A stretch of DNA of 54,462 bases from Nocardioides sp. J54 (GTDB lineage: Bacteria > Actinomycetota > Actinomycetes > Propionibacteriales > Nocardioidaceae): the NCBI RefSeq assembly GCF_000519005.1, contig NZ_JAER01000030.1, positions 1 through 54,462 on the forward strand. Reading direction: 5' to 3'. The notes under the pieces are model-generated. The model worked only from the letters and a program-made list of their open reading frames with translations, searched no databases and was not told where the DNA came from. Shown piece by piece: positions 7,581 to 15,394 of the stretch. A program made the position numbers and the translations under genes. Position 1 is the first letter of the stretch. Each line of letters begins with the position of its first letter.

Positions 7581-8198
7581 TCAGCCGGTGCGGCGGAGCA
7601 CCAGGTGGGTGACGTGCGGCGTGTGCCGCACCGACACCGCCTCCATCGCACCGGCCGGCACCCCGTCGAAGAGGCGGGAGCCGGCGTGCCCGTCGGCCAC
7701 GGAGAAGCCCGACACGTGCGGCGTCACGTGCCAGCGCAGCTCATCGAGCAGGCCGGCGGCCAGGCAGGCGTTGACGGTGGTCGCGCCGCCGGCGACGGCG
7801 ACGTCGCGCCCGCCTGCCGCGTCCCGGGCGCGGTCCAGCGCGGCCTCGAGGCCGTCGGTCACGAAGTGGAAGGTCGTGCCGCCCTGCATCTCGAGCGGGT
7901 CGCGCGGGTGGTGGGTCAGCACGAAGACAGGGGCGTGGTACGGCGGGTCCTCGCCCCACCACCCGCGCCACGAGAGGTCCCACCCGCCCCGGTGGGGGCT
8001 GAACATGTTGCGGCCCATGACGAACGCGCCCGCGTCGACGATCGCGTCGACCTCGGCCCGGCTCTCGTCGCCGTGGTCGAACATCCACGCGTGCAGCGGC
8101 TGCTCGTCGAGGTCGCCGAACGGTCGCTCCAGCCGCTGCCGCGGCCCCGAGGCGAACCCGTCGAGGGTGGTGGAGATGTCGGCTGTGACGATGCCCAT
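7581..8198 (-). CDS. Dihydrofolate-reductase-like (RibD C-terminal domain) protein
   Basis: The 205-aa product is a stand-alone RibD_C/DHFR-like reductase fold: TADISTTLDGFASGP at the N-terminus, AFVMGRNMFSPHRGGWD for the dinucleotide region, VFVLTHHPRDPLEMQGGTTF, and the glycine loop DVAVAGGATTVNACLAAGLLDEL. Solitary members are widespread in actinobacteria with unknown substrate; a direct role in folate or riboflavin synthesis is doubtful. Its stop lies 4 bp from that of the convergent VOC gene. Confidence 0.88.
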   Translation of the reverse strand: MGIVTADISTTLDGFASGPRQRLERPFGDLDEQPLHAWMFDHGDESRAEVDAIVDAGAFVMGRNMFSPHRGGWDLSWRGWWGEDPPYHAPVFVLTHHPRDPLEMQGGTTFHFVTDGLEAALDRARDAAGGRDVAVAGGATTVNACLAAGLLDELRWHVTPHVSGFSVADGHAGSRLFDGVPAGAMEAVSVRHTPHVTHLVLRRTG

Positions 8199-8266
8199 GT
8201 CGTGCAGACCGTCCCGCCCGCGGGAATTCAGCGCGCCCGCGGCCTGCGCCGTGGCAGCATCTCTCC

Positions 8267-8923
8267 GTGCTGGGCATCACCGACCTCTCGACGTACCTCG
8301 TCGGCCTGGTCCTCATCATCCTGCTGCCCGGTCCGAACTCGCTCTACGTCCTCTCCGTGGCCGCCCGCCGCGGCGTGGCCGACGGCTACCGCGCCGCCGC
8401 CGGGGTGTGGACCGGCGACGCGGTCCTGATGTTCCTCTCCGCAGCTGGCGCGGCGTCGCTGCTGAAGACCAACGAGGTCGCCTTCGCGGTCGTGAAGTAC
8501 GTCGGCGCCGGCTACCTCGGCTACCTCGCCTTCACCATGCTGCGCGGCGCGTTCGCCCTGTGGCGCGAGCGGCGTCGGGCGGTGCAGGTGGTCGAGGACG
8601 GGGCACCGCCGCCGGTCCCCGGCGAGCGCCCCTACCGGCGGGCGCTCGTCATCAGCCTGCTCAACCCGAAGGCGATCTTGTTCTTCGTCGCCTTCTTCGT
8701 GCAGTTCGTCGACCCGGCGTACGGCAAGCCGGCGGTGTCCTTCCTCGCCCTGGGCACCCTCGCCCAGCTCGCCAGCGTGCTCTACCTCTCCGCCCTGATC
8801 TTCGGCGGCGCCCGCCTCGCCGAGACCTTCCGCCGGCGTCGTTCGCTCTCGGCCCTCGGCACCTCCGCGATCGGCGCGGTCTTCCTGGGCTTCGCGGTCA
8901 AGCTCTCCCTCGCCAGCGCCTGA
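8267..8923 (+). CDS. LysE/LeuE-family amino-acid exporter
   Basis: The 218-aa product has six predicted membrane helices and RhtB/LysE hallmarks: IILLPGPNSLYVLSVAARRG at residues 17-36 and ALVISLLNPKAILFFVAFF near 150. The arrangement is closest to LeuE (leucine and neutral amino-acid efflux). CAGCAT six bases before the GTG is a weak leaderless -10. An 11-bp triplicate repeat begins at the stop codon. Confidence 0.87.
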   Translation: MLGITDLSTYLVGLVLIILLPGPNSLYVLSVAARRGVADGYRAAAGVWTGDAVLMFLSAAGAASLLKTNEVAFAVVKYVGAGYLGYLAFTMLRGAFALWRERRRAVQVVEDGAPPPVPGERPYRRALVISLLNPKAILFFVAFFVQFVDPAYGKPAVSFLALGTLAQLASVLYLSALIFGGARLAETFRRRRSLSALGTSAIGAVFLGFAVKLSLASA

Positions 8924-8950
8924 CCCGGACCTGACCCGGACCTGACCCGG
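8920..8950. repeat. Three tandem copies of CTGACCCGGAC
   Basis: Units at 8920-8930, 8931-8941 and 8942-8950 (the last 9 of 11). The first includes the LeuE-like stop codon. The last forms a hairpin TGACCC/GGGTCA (8943-8958) with the end of the convergent CDF gene, which may work as a bidirectional terminator. Confidence 0.7.
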
Positions 8951-8955
8951 CAGGG

Positions 8956-9882
8956 TCACCAGCTGACGTCGTCGCACGCGTCCGAGCGGTGGCCCTCGAC
9001 CTGGAGGGTGGCGTGCTCGATGGCGTGGTCCTCGCGCAGCGCGGCCTGCCCGGCCCGCAGCGTGGCGGCGGCGTCGGCGCCCTCGGTGAGGACGAGGTGG
9101 GCGGTGGCGACGTTCATCCCCGACGTCAGGGTCCAGACATGGAGGTCGTGCACGTCGCACACCCCCGGGACCGCGGCGAGCGAGGCGGTGACCGCGTCGA
9201 TCTCCATCCCGGCGGGCACGTGCTGGCCGAGCACCGCGAGCACCTCGCGGCCGAGGAGGACGGCCCGCACGGCGACGAAGGCGCCGATGAGGAAGGCGAC
9301 GGCGGTGTCCCACACGCCGCTCCCGGTGGCCGCGACGAGGACGCCCGCGGCAATCACGCCGACGCTGCCGGCCGTGTCGGCGACGACCTCGAGGTAGGCG
9401 CCCTTGACGTTGAGGGACTCCTTCGCACCGGCGCGCAGGAGCAGCAGCGCGACGAGGTTGACCGCCAGGCCGAGGGCACCGACCACGAGCATCGCGCCGG
9501 TCTCGACCTCGACCTCCTCGCCGACCCGCCCCACCGCGGCGACCACGACGTAGACCGCGACGCCGAGCATGATCAGCACGGCCAGCCCGGAGGCGAAGAC
9601 CTCGGCCCGGTAGGAGCCATAGGTACGACGTCCGGTGCTGTCCGCGCGGGTGGCGATCCGCGTCGCGACGAGTGCCGCCCCGAGGGCCACGACGTCGGCG
9701 GCCATGTGCCCCGCGTCGGACACCAGGGCCAGCGAGCCGCTGAGCAGGCCGGCGACCAGCTCGACGACGAAGAAGGCCGCGACCAGCGCGAACGAGACCG
9801 CGAGCCGCCACCGGTGCCGCCCGCCCGCATGGCCGGCGGGGCCGCCCGCTGGCGGGTGGCCGTGCCCGTGCCCGACGCCCAT
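8956..9882 (-). CDS. CDF-family heavy-metal cation exporter
   Basis: The 308-aa product is a cation diffusion facilitator (CzcD/ZitB type) that exports Zn2+, Cd2+ or similar by proton exchange. A His-rich N-terminus (GVGHGHGH, GHAGGRH) precedes six membrane helices. The metal site is in SDAGHMAADVVALG (helix 2) and EVVADTAGS (helix 5). The cytosolic C-terminal domain includes VCDVHDLHVWTL and the terminal IEHATLQVEG. The ATG overlaps the last base of the ArsR stop, so it is translated with that regulator. Metal choice is inferred from the CmtR-like Cys pattern of its partner. Confidence 0.92.
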   Translation of the reverse strand: MGVGHGHGHPPAGGPAGHAGGRHRWRLAVSFALVAAFFVVELVAGLLSGSLALVSDAGHMAADVVALGAALVATRIATRADSTGRRTYGSYRAEVFASGLAVLIMLGVAVYVVVAAVGRVGEEVEVETGAMLVVGALGLAVNLVALLLLRAGAKESLNVKGAYLEVVADTAGSVGVIAAGVLVAATGSGVWDTAVAFLIGAFVAVRAVLLGREVLAVLGQHVPAGMEIDAVTASLAAVPGVCDVHDLHVWTLTSGMNVATAHLVLTEGADAAATLRAGQAALREDHAIEHATLQVEGHRSDACDDVSW

Positions 9883-10254
9883 CAGGACGCCTCGTCGCCG
9901 TGCAGCGCGGCGGGCCCGAAGTTCTCACAGAGGACGACGGCCTCCCCCGTCGCCTCCAGCAGGCGCTCGGTCGCGCGCAGAACCTCCGCGGTCGCGGCCG
10001 GGTGCGCGAGGGAGAACATCGACGCGCGGCCGCTCGGTCGCGACACCACCAGCCCGCAGTCGCGCAGGCAGGCCAGGTGCTTCGACACGGTCGACTGGGC
10101 GAGGCCGAGGTGGTCGGTCAGGTCGACGACCCGGTGCTCACCGAGGGCCAGGTGCTGCAGGATCGCCAGCCGGTTCGGGTCGCTCAGCGCGTGCAGCAGG
10201 CACGCCGCCGCGACGAGCGGCTCCACCTCGCGCTCCAGCTGATTCATCGCCATG
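9882..10254 (-). CDS. CmtR-like ArsR/SmtB metal sensor
   Basis: This 123-aa winged-helix repressor has the ArsR core ALSDPNRLAILQHLALGE followed by the recognition helix AQSTVSKHLACLRDC. Cys62 and Cys66 (CLRDC) plus Cys109 (VVLCENFG) match the three thiol ligands of Mycobacterium CmtR (Cys57, Cys61, Cys102), a Cd2+/Pb2+ sensor. That gives soft-metal sensing as the best guess. The start is ATG 10254, or ATG 10247 two codons later. An inverted repeat covers both codons, so repression and translation start share the same DNA. It is the first gene of an operon with the CDF exporter. Confidence 0.88.
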
Positions 10255-10262
10255 TGGCGATG
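10245..10262. promoter_or_regulatory. ArsR operator CATCGCC-N4-GGCGATG
   Basis: Perfect 7-bp arms around ATGT, overlapping the arsR start codons. TTACAT six bases before ATG 10254 would be the -10 box of a leaderless message. Confidence 0.78.
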
Positions 10263-10295
10263 TAAGCACCCTTCGGCGTCGTTGGTCAACCGGTC

Positions 10296-10301
10296 TATGC
10301 T
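10296..10301 (+). promoter_or_regulatory. -10 box TATGCT, N7 to GTG (ASCH fusion protein)
   Basis: Decides the start at GTG 10309 rather than the upstream in-frame codons inside the ArsR operator. Confidence 0.6.
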
Positions 10302-10308
10302 CCCCTGC

Positions 10309-11112
10309 GTGCTGATGCGACCGGCGGAGCTCGAGGCCATCCGGGAGGGACGGGTCGACCTCGCCTTCCGGCGGTGGGACCGCCCGCGGGTGAAGGTCGG
10401 CACCCGCCTGCGCACGGCCGTCGGCCTCGTCGAGGTGGTCAGCGTCGAGCAGGTCCCGTTGTCCTCGCTGCGCGCCGAGGACGCACGGCGGGCCGGGGCG
10501 CACTCCCTCGCCGCCCTCAAGGACGTGCTCGCCGCCCGCGCCGAGCGGCCGGTCTTCCGGGTCGGGCTGCGCTACGCCGGCGTCGACCCGCGCGAGACGC
10601 TGCGCGGGCAGTTGCCCGACCCAGCGGAGGTGGTGGCCATCCTCGCGGGCCTGGACCGCCTCGACGCCGCCTCGCCGGTCGGCCCGTGGACCCGCGACAC
10701 CCTGCGCCTCATCGACCGCAACCCGGAGGTCCGCGCGCCCGAGCTCGCCGCGCGGCTCGGCCGCCCCACCGCGGAGTTCAAGCGCGACGTGCGCAAGCTC
10801 AAGGAGCGCGGACTGACCGAGTCGCTCGCCATCGGCTACCGCCTCTCCCCGCGCGGCGAGGTGGTCCTCGACCACGAGGACGGTCCCCGCGAGCGCGCCC
10901 CGCGCCGGGAGGGCACGCCCCTGCCGCGCACCATCGGCGCCCCGGCCACCCGGGCGCTGCGCGCGGTCGACCTGCACACGCTCCAGGCGGTCAGCACGTG
11001 GACCCGGCACGACCTGGCCGCCCTGCACGGGGTCGGCCCGATCGCGCTCGACCGGCTGGAGGCCGCGCTGGCCCAGCTCGGGCTGTCGTTCGCCGACCGC
11101 CGCCCCGGCTGA
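10309..11112 (+). CDS. ASCH-like / winged-helix / helix-hairpin-helix fusion protein
   Basis: The 267-aa product appears to join three nucleic-acid modules. Residues 1-100 look like an ASCH/PUA-type RNA-binding domain: ELEAIREGRVDLAFRRWDRP then VGTRLRTAVGLVEVVSVEQV. Residues about 125-190 form a winged helix: TLRLIDRNPEVRAPELAARL, FKRDVRKLKERGLTES and YRLSPRGEVVL. The last 50 residues resemble a helix-hairpin-helix or RNA polymerase alpha-CTD-like module: VSTWTRHDLAALHGVGPIAL then LEAALAQLGLSF. No catalytic residues are clear. It is 54 bp from and divergent to the arsR-CDF operon, so metal linkage is possible but not shown. Confidence 0.72.
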   Translation: MLMRPAELEAIREGRVDLAFRRWDRPRVKVGTRLRTAVGLVEVVSVEQVPLSSLRAEDARRAGAHSLAALKDVLAARAERPVFRVGLRYAGVDPRETLRGQLPDPAEVVAILAGLDRLDAASPVGPWTRDTLRLIDRNPEVRAPELAARLGRPTAEFKRDVRKLKERGLTESLAIGYRLSPRGEVVLDHEDGPRERAPRREGTPLPRTIGAPATRALRAVDLHTLQAVSTWTRHDLAALHGVGPIALDRLEAALAQLGLSFADRRPG

Positions 11113-11145
11113 CCCGCGGGCCGGCCGCCGGACCTGTGCCAGGGT

Positions 11146-11757
11146 TCAGGTGAGGAGCACCGGCATCAGGTCGTGCACCCGGTGGCGCAGCTCGTCGAGC
11201 ACGCCCTCCTTGTCGCAGAGGTGCCCGAGCAGGGCCTGCTGGAAGAGGCCGTCGAGGATGCCGTAGGTGACCGCCGAGGCCATCGCGGGAGCGCGCCCCG
11301 ACAGGTCGGCGTACGTCGTGACCACGCGCCAGACCATGTCCTCGAGGGTCTGGTCGATCTGCAGCACCGCCTCGCGCAGCGACTCCTCGAACATGCTCTG
11401 GGAGCGCAGGTCGTACCAGAGCCGGTGCATCGGCGCTTCCTCGACGATCGTCTCGACCAGCTTGTCGGCGAAGCCGGCCACGAGCTCCTCGGGGGTGCGC
11501 GAGGTCTCCACCACCTCGTCGTACCGGTGGACGCAGCGCGCCTTGTACTCCCGCACGCAGTAGACGATCAGCTCGAGCTTGTCGCGGAAGTAGTAGTGGA
11601 CGACGCCGTGGGAGAACTCCGAGTTGTTCGCGATCTCGCGCAGGCTCGCGCGGGCGTAGCCCAGCTCGCCGAGGGTCCGCAGCGCGGAGTCGGCCAGTGC
11701 TTGTCGACGCTCGTCGTGCCTGTCGGCGGGGGTACGACGAGCCTGGGCGGTCGTCAT
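11146..11757 (-). CDS. TetR-family regulator
   Basis: The 203-aa product has the TetR HTH: RRQALADSALRTLGELGYARA, LREIANNSEFSHGVVHYYF and KLELIVYCVREYK. The C-terminal domain resembles BetI-like or TetR_C_6 types. The TAGCCT box at 11765-11770 lies 7 nt before ATG 11757, so the message is probably leaderless. It is divergent from the ECF41 operon across a 355-bp gap that has two inverted repeats, either of which could be its operator. Confidence 0.87.
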   Translation of the reverse strand: MTTAQARRTPADRHDERRQALADSALRTLGELGYARASLREIANNSEFSHGVVHYYFRDKLELIVYCVREYKARCVHRYDEVVETSRTPEELVAGFADKLVETIVEEAPMHRLWYDLRSQSMFEESLREAVLQIDQTLEDMVWRVVTTYADLSGRAPAMASAVTYGILDGLFQQALLGHLCDKEGVLDELRHRVHDLMPVLLT

Positions 11758-11764
11758 CCCTTCG

Positions 11765-11770
11765 AGGCTA
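11765..11770 (-). promoter_or_regulatory. -10 box TAGCCT, N7 to ATG (TetR)
   Basis: Fixes the start at 11757; the in-frame ATG further upstream is not supported. Confidence 0.6.
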
Positions 11771-11822
11771 CCCCCGGACCCCGCTCCCTGACCCCCGGGC
11801 GATGGGCAACAACTGGGCATCC

Positions 11823-11840
11823 GTCAAGGCAGGTCTTGAC
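11823..11840. promoter_or_regulatory. Inverted repeat GTCAAG-N6-CTTGAC plus a third half-site
   Basis: A further GTCAAG lies at 11845-11850. Located 66 bp upstream of the TetR start, it is a plausible operator for that gene. The rest of the 355-bp gap holds the hairpin at 11956 and the ECF41 promoter. Confidence 0.5.
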
Positions 11841-11955
11841 GAGTGTCAAGCATCCGGGTTTACCTAGAGGTGCCACTTCGTGGCGAACCCCGGGCACGGC
11901 GCGTCGAGCCCTACCGACCGCCGGGCCATCCGGCCGCCCGCGGCACGGACGGCCG

Positions 11956-11985
11956 TCATCAGCGGGAGTCCCACCCCGCTGATGA
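11956..11985. promoter_or_regulatory. 11-bp perfect hairpin TCATCAGCGGG / CCCGCTGATGA
   Basis: The loop is 8 nt and no T-tract follows on either strand. It lies 50 bp upstream of the ECF41-type promoter. It could be an operator or a factor-assisted terminator. Confidence 0.5.
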
Positions 11986-12034
11986 TGGTCGCCGTCCGGC
12001 CCCTGGTCCCTCTTCGCGACGCAGCACCGTCCCG

Positions 12035-12061
12035 TGTCACACGCGGGCGGTGGCCGGTGTC
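12035..12061 (+). promoter_or_regulatory. ECF41-type promoter TGTCACA-N16-TGTC
   Basis: The published ECF41 target is TGTCACA, 16 bp, CGTC; this site differs by one base in the -10 part. It precedes the AhpD-like gene by about 50 bp and drives it together with the downstream sigma factor, which gives positive autoregulation. Confidence 0.82.
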
Positions 12062-12112
12062 TCCATGCCAGAACCCGCCAGGAGCGACCTGGCCGACCGA
12101 GGAGGAGACACC

Positions 12113-12712
12113 ATGGCCACCACCCCCCGCATCCCCGCCAAGCCCATCACTGGCGTCTACGGCGCGCTCGTGAAGAAGTTCTCCGCCAAGATGTTCGGCC
12201 ACGTGCCGGAGTCCCTCGGCGTGATGTGGCACCACCTGCCCGCGCTGAAGGCGAGCATGAGCTACGGCCAGAAGCTGCAGAAGTGGGACGAGTGCGACGA
12301 GACGCTGAAGACCTACGCGCACATGGCCGTCGCCTCGCTCGTCGGCTGCTCGTGGTGCCTCGACTTCAACTACTTCATGTCCCGCGACAAGGGCCTCGAC
12401 GAGGACAAGGCCCGCGAGGTCCCGCGCTGGCGCGACTCCGAGGTGTTCAGCCCGCTGGAGCGCCAGGTGATGGAGTACGCCGAGGCGGCCAGCATGACGC
12501 CGCCGACGGTCACCGACGAGATGGTCGAGCCGCTGCTCGCCGCACTCGGCCCGGCCGGCCTGCTCGAGCTGACCACCGTCATCGGGTTCGCCAACATGAC
12601 GACCCGCTCGAACACCTCGCTGGGCATCGAGTCGGAGGGCTTCGCCGCCGCCTGCGGCATGAAGCCGCTCGCCCAGCCGGGCCCGTCGGCGGTCGTAGGC
12701 TCGCAGGCATGA
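12113..12712 (+). CDS. Carboxymuconolactone decarboxylase/AhpD-like protein, ECF41 partner
   Basis: The 199-aa product is an AhpD-like helical protein with the redox pair Cys79-Ser-Trp-Cys82 in AVASLVGCSWCLDFN. Such proteins use the CxxC for peroxide reduction or an unknown redox reaction. ECF41 sigma factors are known to be encoded next to a carboxymuconolactone decarboxylase, oxidoreductase or epimerase, which this is. GGAGGAG six bases before ATG 12113 is a strong ribosome site. Its stop overlaps the sigma-factor ATG in an ATGA arrangement, so the two are coupled. It is the likely output of the sigma factor. Confidence 0.92.
   Translation: MATTPRIPAKPITGVYGALVKKFSAKMFGHVPESLGVMWHHLPALKASMSYGQKLQKWDECDETLKTYAHMAVASLVGCSWCLDFNYFMSRDKGLDEDKAREVPRWRDSEVFSPLERQVMEYAEAASMTPPTVTDEMVEPLLAALGPAGLLELTTVIGFANMTTRSNTSLGIESEGFAAACGMKPLAQPGPSAVVGSQA
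12696..12701 (+). promoter_or_regulatory. Internal -10 box TAGGCT, N7 to ATG (ECF41 sigma)
   Basis: Inside the 3' end of the AhpD-like gene. It could give a low basal leaderless supply of the sigma factor. Confidence 0.4.
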
Positions 12713-13590
12713 CGTCTCGGGACACCGACCCCTTCGTCGCCCACCGCAACCTGCTCTTCACGGTCGCCTACGAGATGCTCGGCTCCGCAGCCGACGCCGA
12801 GGACGTCGTGCAGGAGACCTGGCTGCGGTGGGCCGCGGTGGACCACGCCGAGGTCGTGGACCCCCGGGCCTACCTCGTCCGCATCGTCACCCGCCAGTCC
12901 CTCAACCGCCTGCGCACCCTCGCCCGCCGGCGCGAGGACTACGTCGGCGAGTGGCTCCCCGAGCCCCTGCTCACCGCCCCCGACGTCGCCGAGGACGTGG
13001 AGCTCGCCGAGAGCGTCTCGATGGCGATGCTGACGGTGCTGGAGACGCTCGGCCCGACCGAGCGCGCGGTGTTCGTGCTGCGCGAGGTCTTCGACATGCC
13101 GTACGACGAGATCGCCGCTGCCGTGGGCAAGACGTCCGCCGCCGTGCGCCAGGTCGCGCTGCGGGCCCGCAACCACGTCGCCTCCCGCCGGCCCCGCAAC
13201 GAGGTCGACCGCCGCGAGCAGCAGGCCGTCGTGGAGCGGTTCATGGCGGCGGTGCAGACCGGCGACGTGCAGTCCCTGCTCGACGCGATGGCCCCCGACG
13301 TGCTGCTCCGCGCCGACGGCGGCGGCATCGCCAACGCGATCCGCAAGCCGCTCTCCGGCGCCGAGCCGGTCGCCCGCCTGCTGGCCAGCTTCACCGTCCT
13401 CGCCCCCGACGCCACCCTCGACCTGGTCTGGCTCAACGGTGCCCCCGCCGCGCTGATCCGCGCCCGCGGCGAGCTCACCGCCGTCAGCTTCGCCATCGAG
13501 GACGGCCGGGTCACCCACATCTACGTCGTCCGCAACCCGCACAAGCTGACCGCCCTGGACAGCGAGGCGGTGCTGAGCCGGGAGGGGTGA
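12709..13590 (+). CDS. ECF41-group RNA polymerase sigma factor (SigJ-like)
   Basis: The 293-aa product has sigma-2 (YEMLGSAADAEDVVQETWLRW, residues 21-41) and sigma-4 (LGPTERAVFVLREV, DEIAAAVGKTSAAVRQ, residues 114-157) followed by a SnoaL/NTF2-like C-terminal domain. All three ECF41 signatures are present: WLPEP in the linker (82-86), DGGG (203-206) and NPHKL (276-280; family NPDKL). In this group the C-terminal extension replaces an anti-sigma factor and tunes activity. The operon promoter matches its own recognition sequence. The inducing signal is unknown. Confidence 0.93.
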   Translation: MTSRDTDPFVAHRNLLFTVAYEMLGSAADAEDVVQETWLRWAAVDHAEVVDPRAYLVRIVTRQSLNRLRTLARRREDYVGEWLPEPLLTAPDVAEDVELAESVSMAMLTVLETLGPTERAVFVLREVFDMPYDEIAAAVGKTSAAVRQVALRARNHVASRRPRNEVDRREQQAVVERFMAAVQTGDVQSLLDAMAPDVLLRADGGGIANAIRKPLSGAEPVARLLASFTVLAPDATLDLVWLNGAPAALIRARGELTAVSFAIEDGRVTHIYVVRNPHKLTALDSEAVLSREG

Positions 13591-13630
13591 GCCGGCCCCG
13601 CGCCTTGACCCGCCCACCATGCTGGTCCCC

Positions 13631-14614
13631 ATGCGCGCCGTGATGCACCACGAGTTCGGAGACCCGACCCGGGTCCTCACCGTCGAGGACGTGGCGGTCC
13701 CGGAGCCCGGGCCCGGCGAGGTGCGGGTGCGCACGCTGCTCGCGGCGGTGCACAACCACGACCTGTGGACGATCCGCGGGTCCTACGGCTTCAAGCCGGA
13801 TTTGCCGGCGCGGGCGGGGACCGAGGCGGTCGGGGTCGTGGAGGCGCTCGGCGAGGGCGTCGCGGGGCTCGAGGTCGGGCAGCGGGTCGCGTCAGGTGGC
13901 AGCTTCGGGGCGTGGGCGGAGCACTTCGTCGCCCGCGCGGGCGGGCTGCTGCCGGTGCCCGACGCGATCCTCGACGAGGTCGCCGCCCAGCTGGTGTCGA
14001 TGCCGTTCAGCGCGATCGCGCTGCTGGAGTCGCTCGACCTCCAGCCCGGCGACTGGCTGGTGCAGAACGCCGCGAACGGCGCGGTCGGGCGGATGGTCGC
14101 CCAGCTCGGCGCTGCCCGCGGGGTCAACGTGCTCGGCCTGGTGCGCCGGGCGGACGCGGTCGACGAGCTGGCCGCCCTCGGCATCGGGCAGGTCGTCGCC
14201 ACGGACGGCGACGACTGGCGCGACCGGGTGCAGGAGATCACCGGCGGCGCGCCGGTCGCGGTCGGCGTCGACTCCGTCGGCGGCCGCGCGAGCGGCGAGG
14301 TGCTGTCGCTGCTCGCGGAGAACGGGCTGCTGGTCGTCTTCGGTGCGATGCAGTCGCCGACGATGGAGCTGTCGTCGGGCGACCTGATCTTCAAGCAGGC
14401 CAGCGTGCGGGGGTTCTGGGCGAGCACCGTCGCCCGGACGATGCCGGCCGAGCAGCGCAACGCGCTCTACGCCGAGCTCGCGCAGCGCATCGGCGACGGT
14501 TCGCTGACGCTGACGCTGCCGGTCGACCGGGTCGTGGCGCTGGAGGACGTGCGCGACGCGGCCGCCGCCAACGCGGAGCCCGGCCGGTCGGGCAAGGTGC
14601 TGCTGCGGCCCTGA
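13631..14614 (+). CDS. Zinc-free medium-chain dehydrogenase/quinone oxidoreductase
   Basis: The 327-aa product has the MDR layout: an N-terminal GroES-like domain (MHHEFGDP, VEDVAVPEPGPGEVRV) and a Rossmann domain with the NADPH loop QNAANGAVGRMVAQLGAARG (residues about 140-159). Structural zinc Cys residues are absent. It most resembles 2-enoyl-thioester or quinone reductases. The N-terminus MRAVMHHEF is typical of the family, so I prefer ATG 13631 over ATG 13619. CATGCT seven bases upstream could be a leaderless -10. It may belong to the ECF41 operon (40 bp gap), and an oxidoreductase is a known ECF41 companion. Confidence 0.88.
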   Translation: MRAVMHHEFGDPTRVLTVEDVAVPEPGPGEVRVRTLLAAVHNHDLWTIRGSYGFKPDLPARAGTEAVGVVEALGEGVAGLEVGQRVASGGSFGAWAEHFVARAGGLLPVPDAILDEVAAQLVSMPFSAIALLESLDLQPGDWLVQNAANGAVGRMVAQLGAARGVNVLGLVRRADAVDELAALGIGQVVATDGDDWRDRVQEITGGAPVAVGVDSVGGRASGEVLSLLAENGLLVVFGAMQSPTMELSSGDLIFKQASVRGFWASTVARTMPAEQRNALYAELAQRIGDGSLTLTLPVDRVVALEDVRDAAAANAEPGRSGKVLLRP

Positions 14615-14665
14615 CGAACCCGTCAGGAATCGAGAAGCACCCGAGCACCGACCCCGACGGGTTCG
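14615..14665. terminator. Distant inverted repeat CGAACCCGTC / GACGGGTTCG
   Basis: Perfect 10-bp arms 31 nt apart, between convergent genes and right after the dehydrogenase stop. It could form a bidirectional terminator hairpin. There is no T-tract. Confidence 0.4.
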
Positions 14666-14702
14666 CGTGGGAGCCCGCCGGCGCGGGCGAGCGTGCCGAG
14701 CG

Positions 14703-15383
14703 CTAGAGCCGCTCGAGCACGGCCCGCATCCGGTCCACCTCGGCGCCCTGGCCGATGACCATCTCCTCGGCCATCTCGGTGACCCGCACGTCGCTGCCGC
14801 GCCGGGCGACGGCGTCGGCCATCTCGATGGCGCCCTGGTGGTGCTGGATCATCCCCTCGAGGAAGAGGCGGTCGAACTCCGCCCCGCTGGCGGCCTCGAG
14901 GGCGCGCATCTGCTCGTCGCTGAGCATCCCGTGCATCGTGGCGTGCCCGTGCTCGCCGTGGTCGTAGGCGCTGGGGTCGTCGGCAGCGGTGGGCACCGAG
15001 AAGCCCTTCTCCTGCAGCCACGCGGCCATGGTCAGGATCTCCGGGCGCTGGGCGGCGGAGATCCGGCGCGCGAGCGCCTTCACCTGGCGCGACTCGGCCC
15101 GTCCGGGCGCGAGGTCCGACATGACCAGCGCCTGCGCGTGGTGCGGGATCATCATCTGCACGAAGGCGACGTCGTCGTGCGAGAAGTCGCCCTCCGCAGC
15201 ACCGGCGTCCGGTCCGACGGTCTGCGCCTCCTCGCCGGGGCCGCCCGGCTGGAGCACCACCGGCGCCGGGTCGGACTGCGCCCGCCCGTCGTCCTCGTGG
15301 TCGAGGCAGCCCCCGAGGGCGAGCGCTGCGAGCACCGCTGCGGCAGCGAGGACGGCAGGCGGAAGCGACCGAGAACGAGACAC
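14703..15383 (-). CDS. DUF305 lipoprotein
   Basis: The 226-aa product starts at GTG 15383 with GAGGAG 6 nt upstream. It has a lipoprotein signal ending ALALGGC (lipobox) and two His-rich repeats of the DUF305 fold: FVQMMIPHHAQALVMSD and FLEGMIQHHQGAIEMAD. The HH pairs suggest metal binding; DUF305 proteins are often linked to copper or other metals, with no proven activity. It is divergent from the LVIVD-repeat gene across an 89-bp gap; I recall this pairing from other actinobacteria, which suggests joint work at the cell surface. Confidence 0.9.
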   Translation of the reverse strand: MSRSRSLPPAVLAAAAVLAALALGGCLDHEDDGRAQSDPAPVVLQPGGPGEEAQTVGPDAGAAEGDFSHDDVAFVQMMIPHHAQALVMSDLAPGRAESRQVKALARRISAAQRPEILTMAAWLQEKGFSVPTAADDPSAYDHGEHGHATMHGMLSDEQMRALEAASGAEFDRLFLEGMIQHHQGAIEMADAVARRGSDVRVTEMAEEMVIGQGAEVDRMRAVLERL

Positions 15384-15394
15384 CGAGAACTCCT

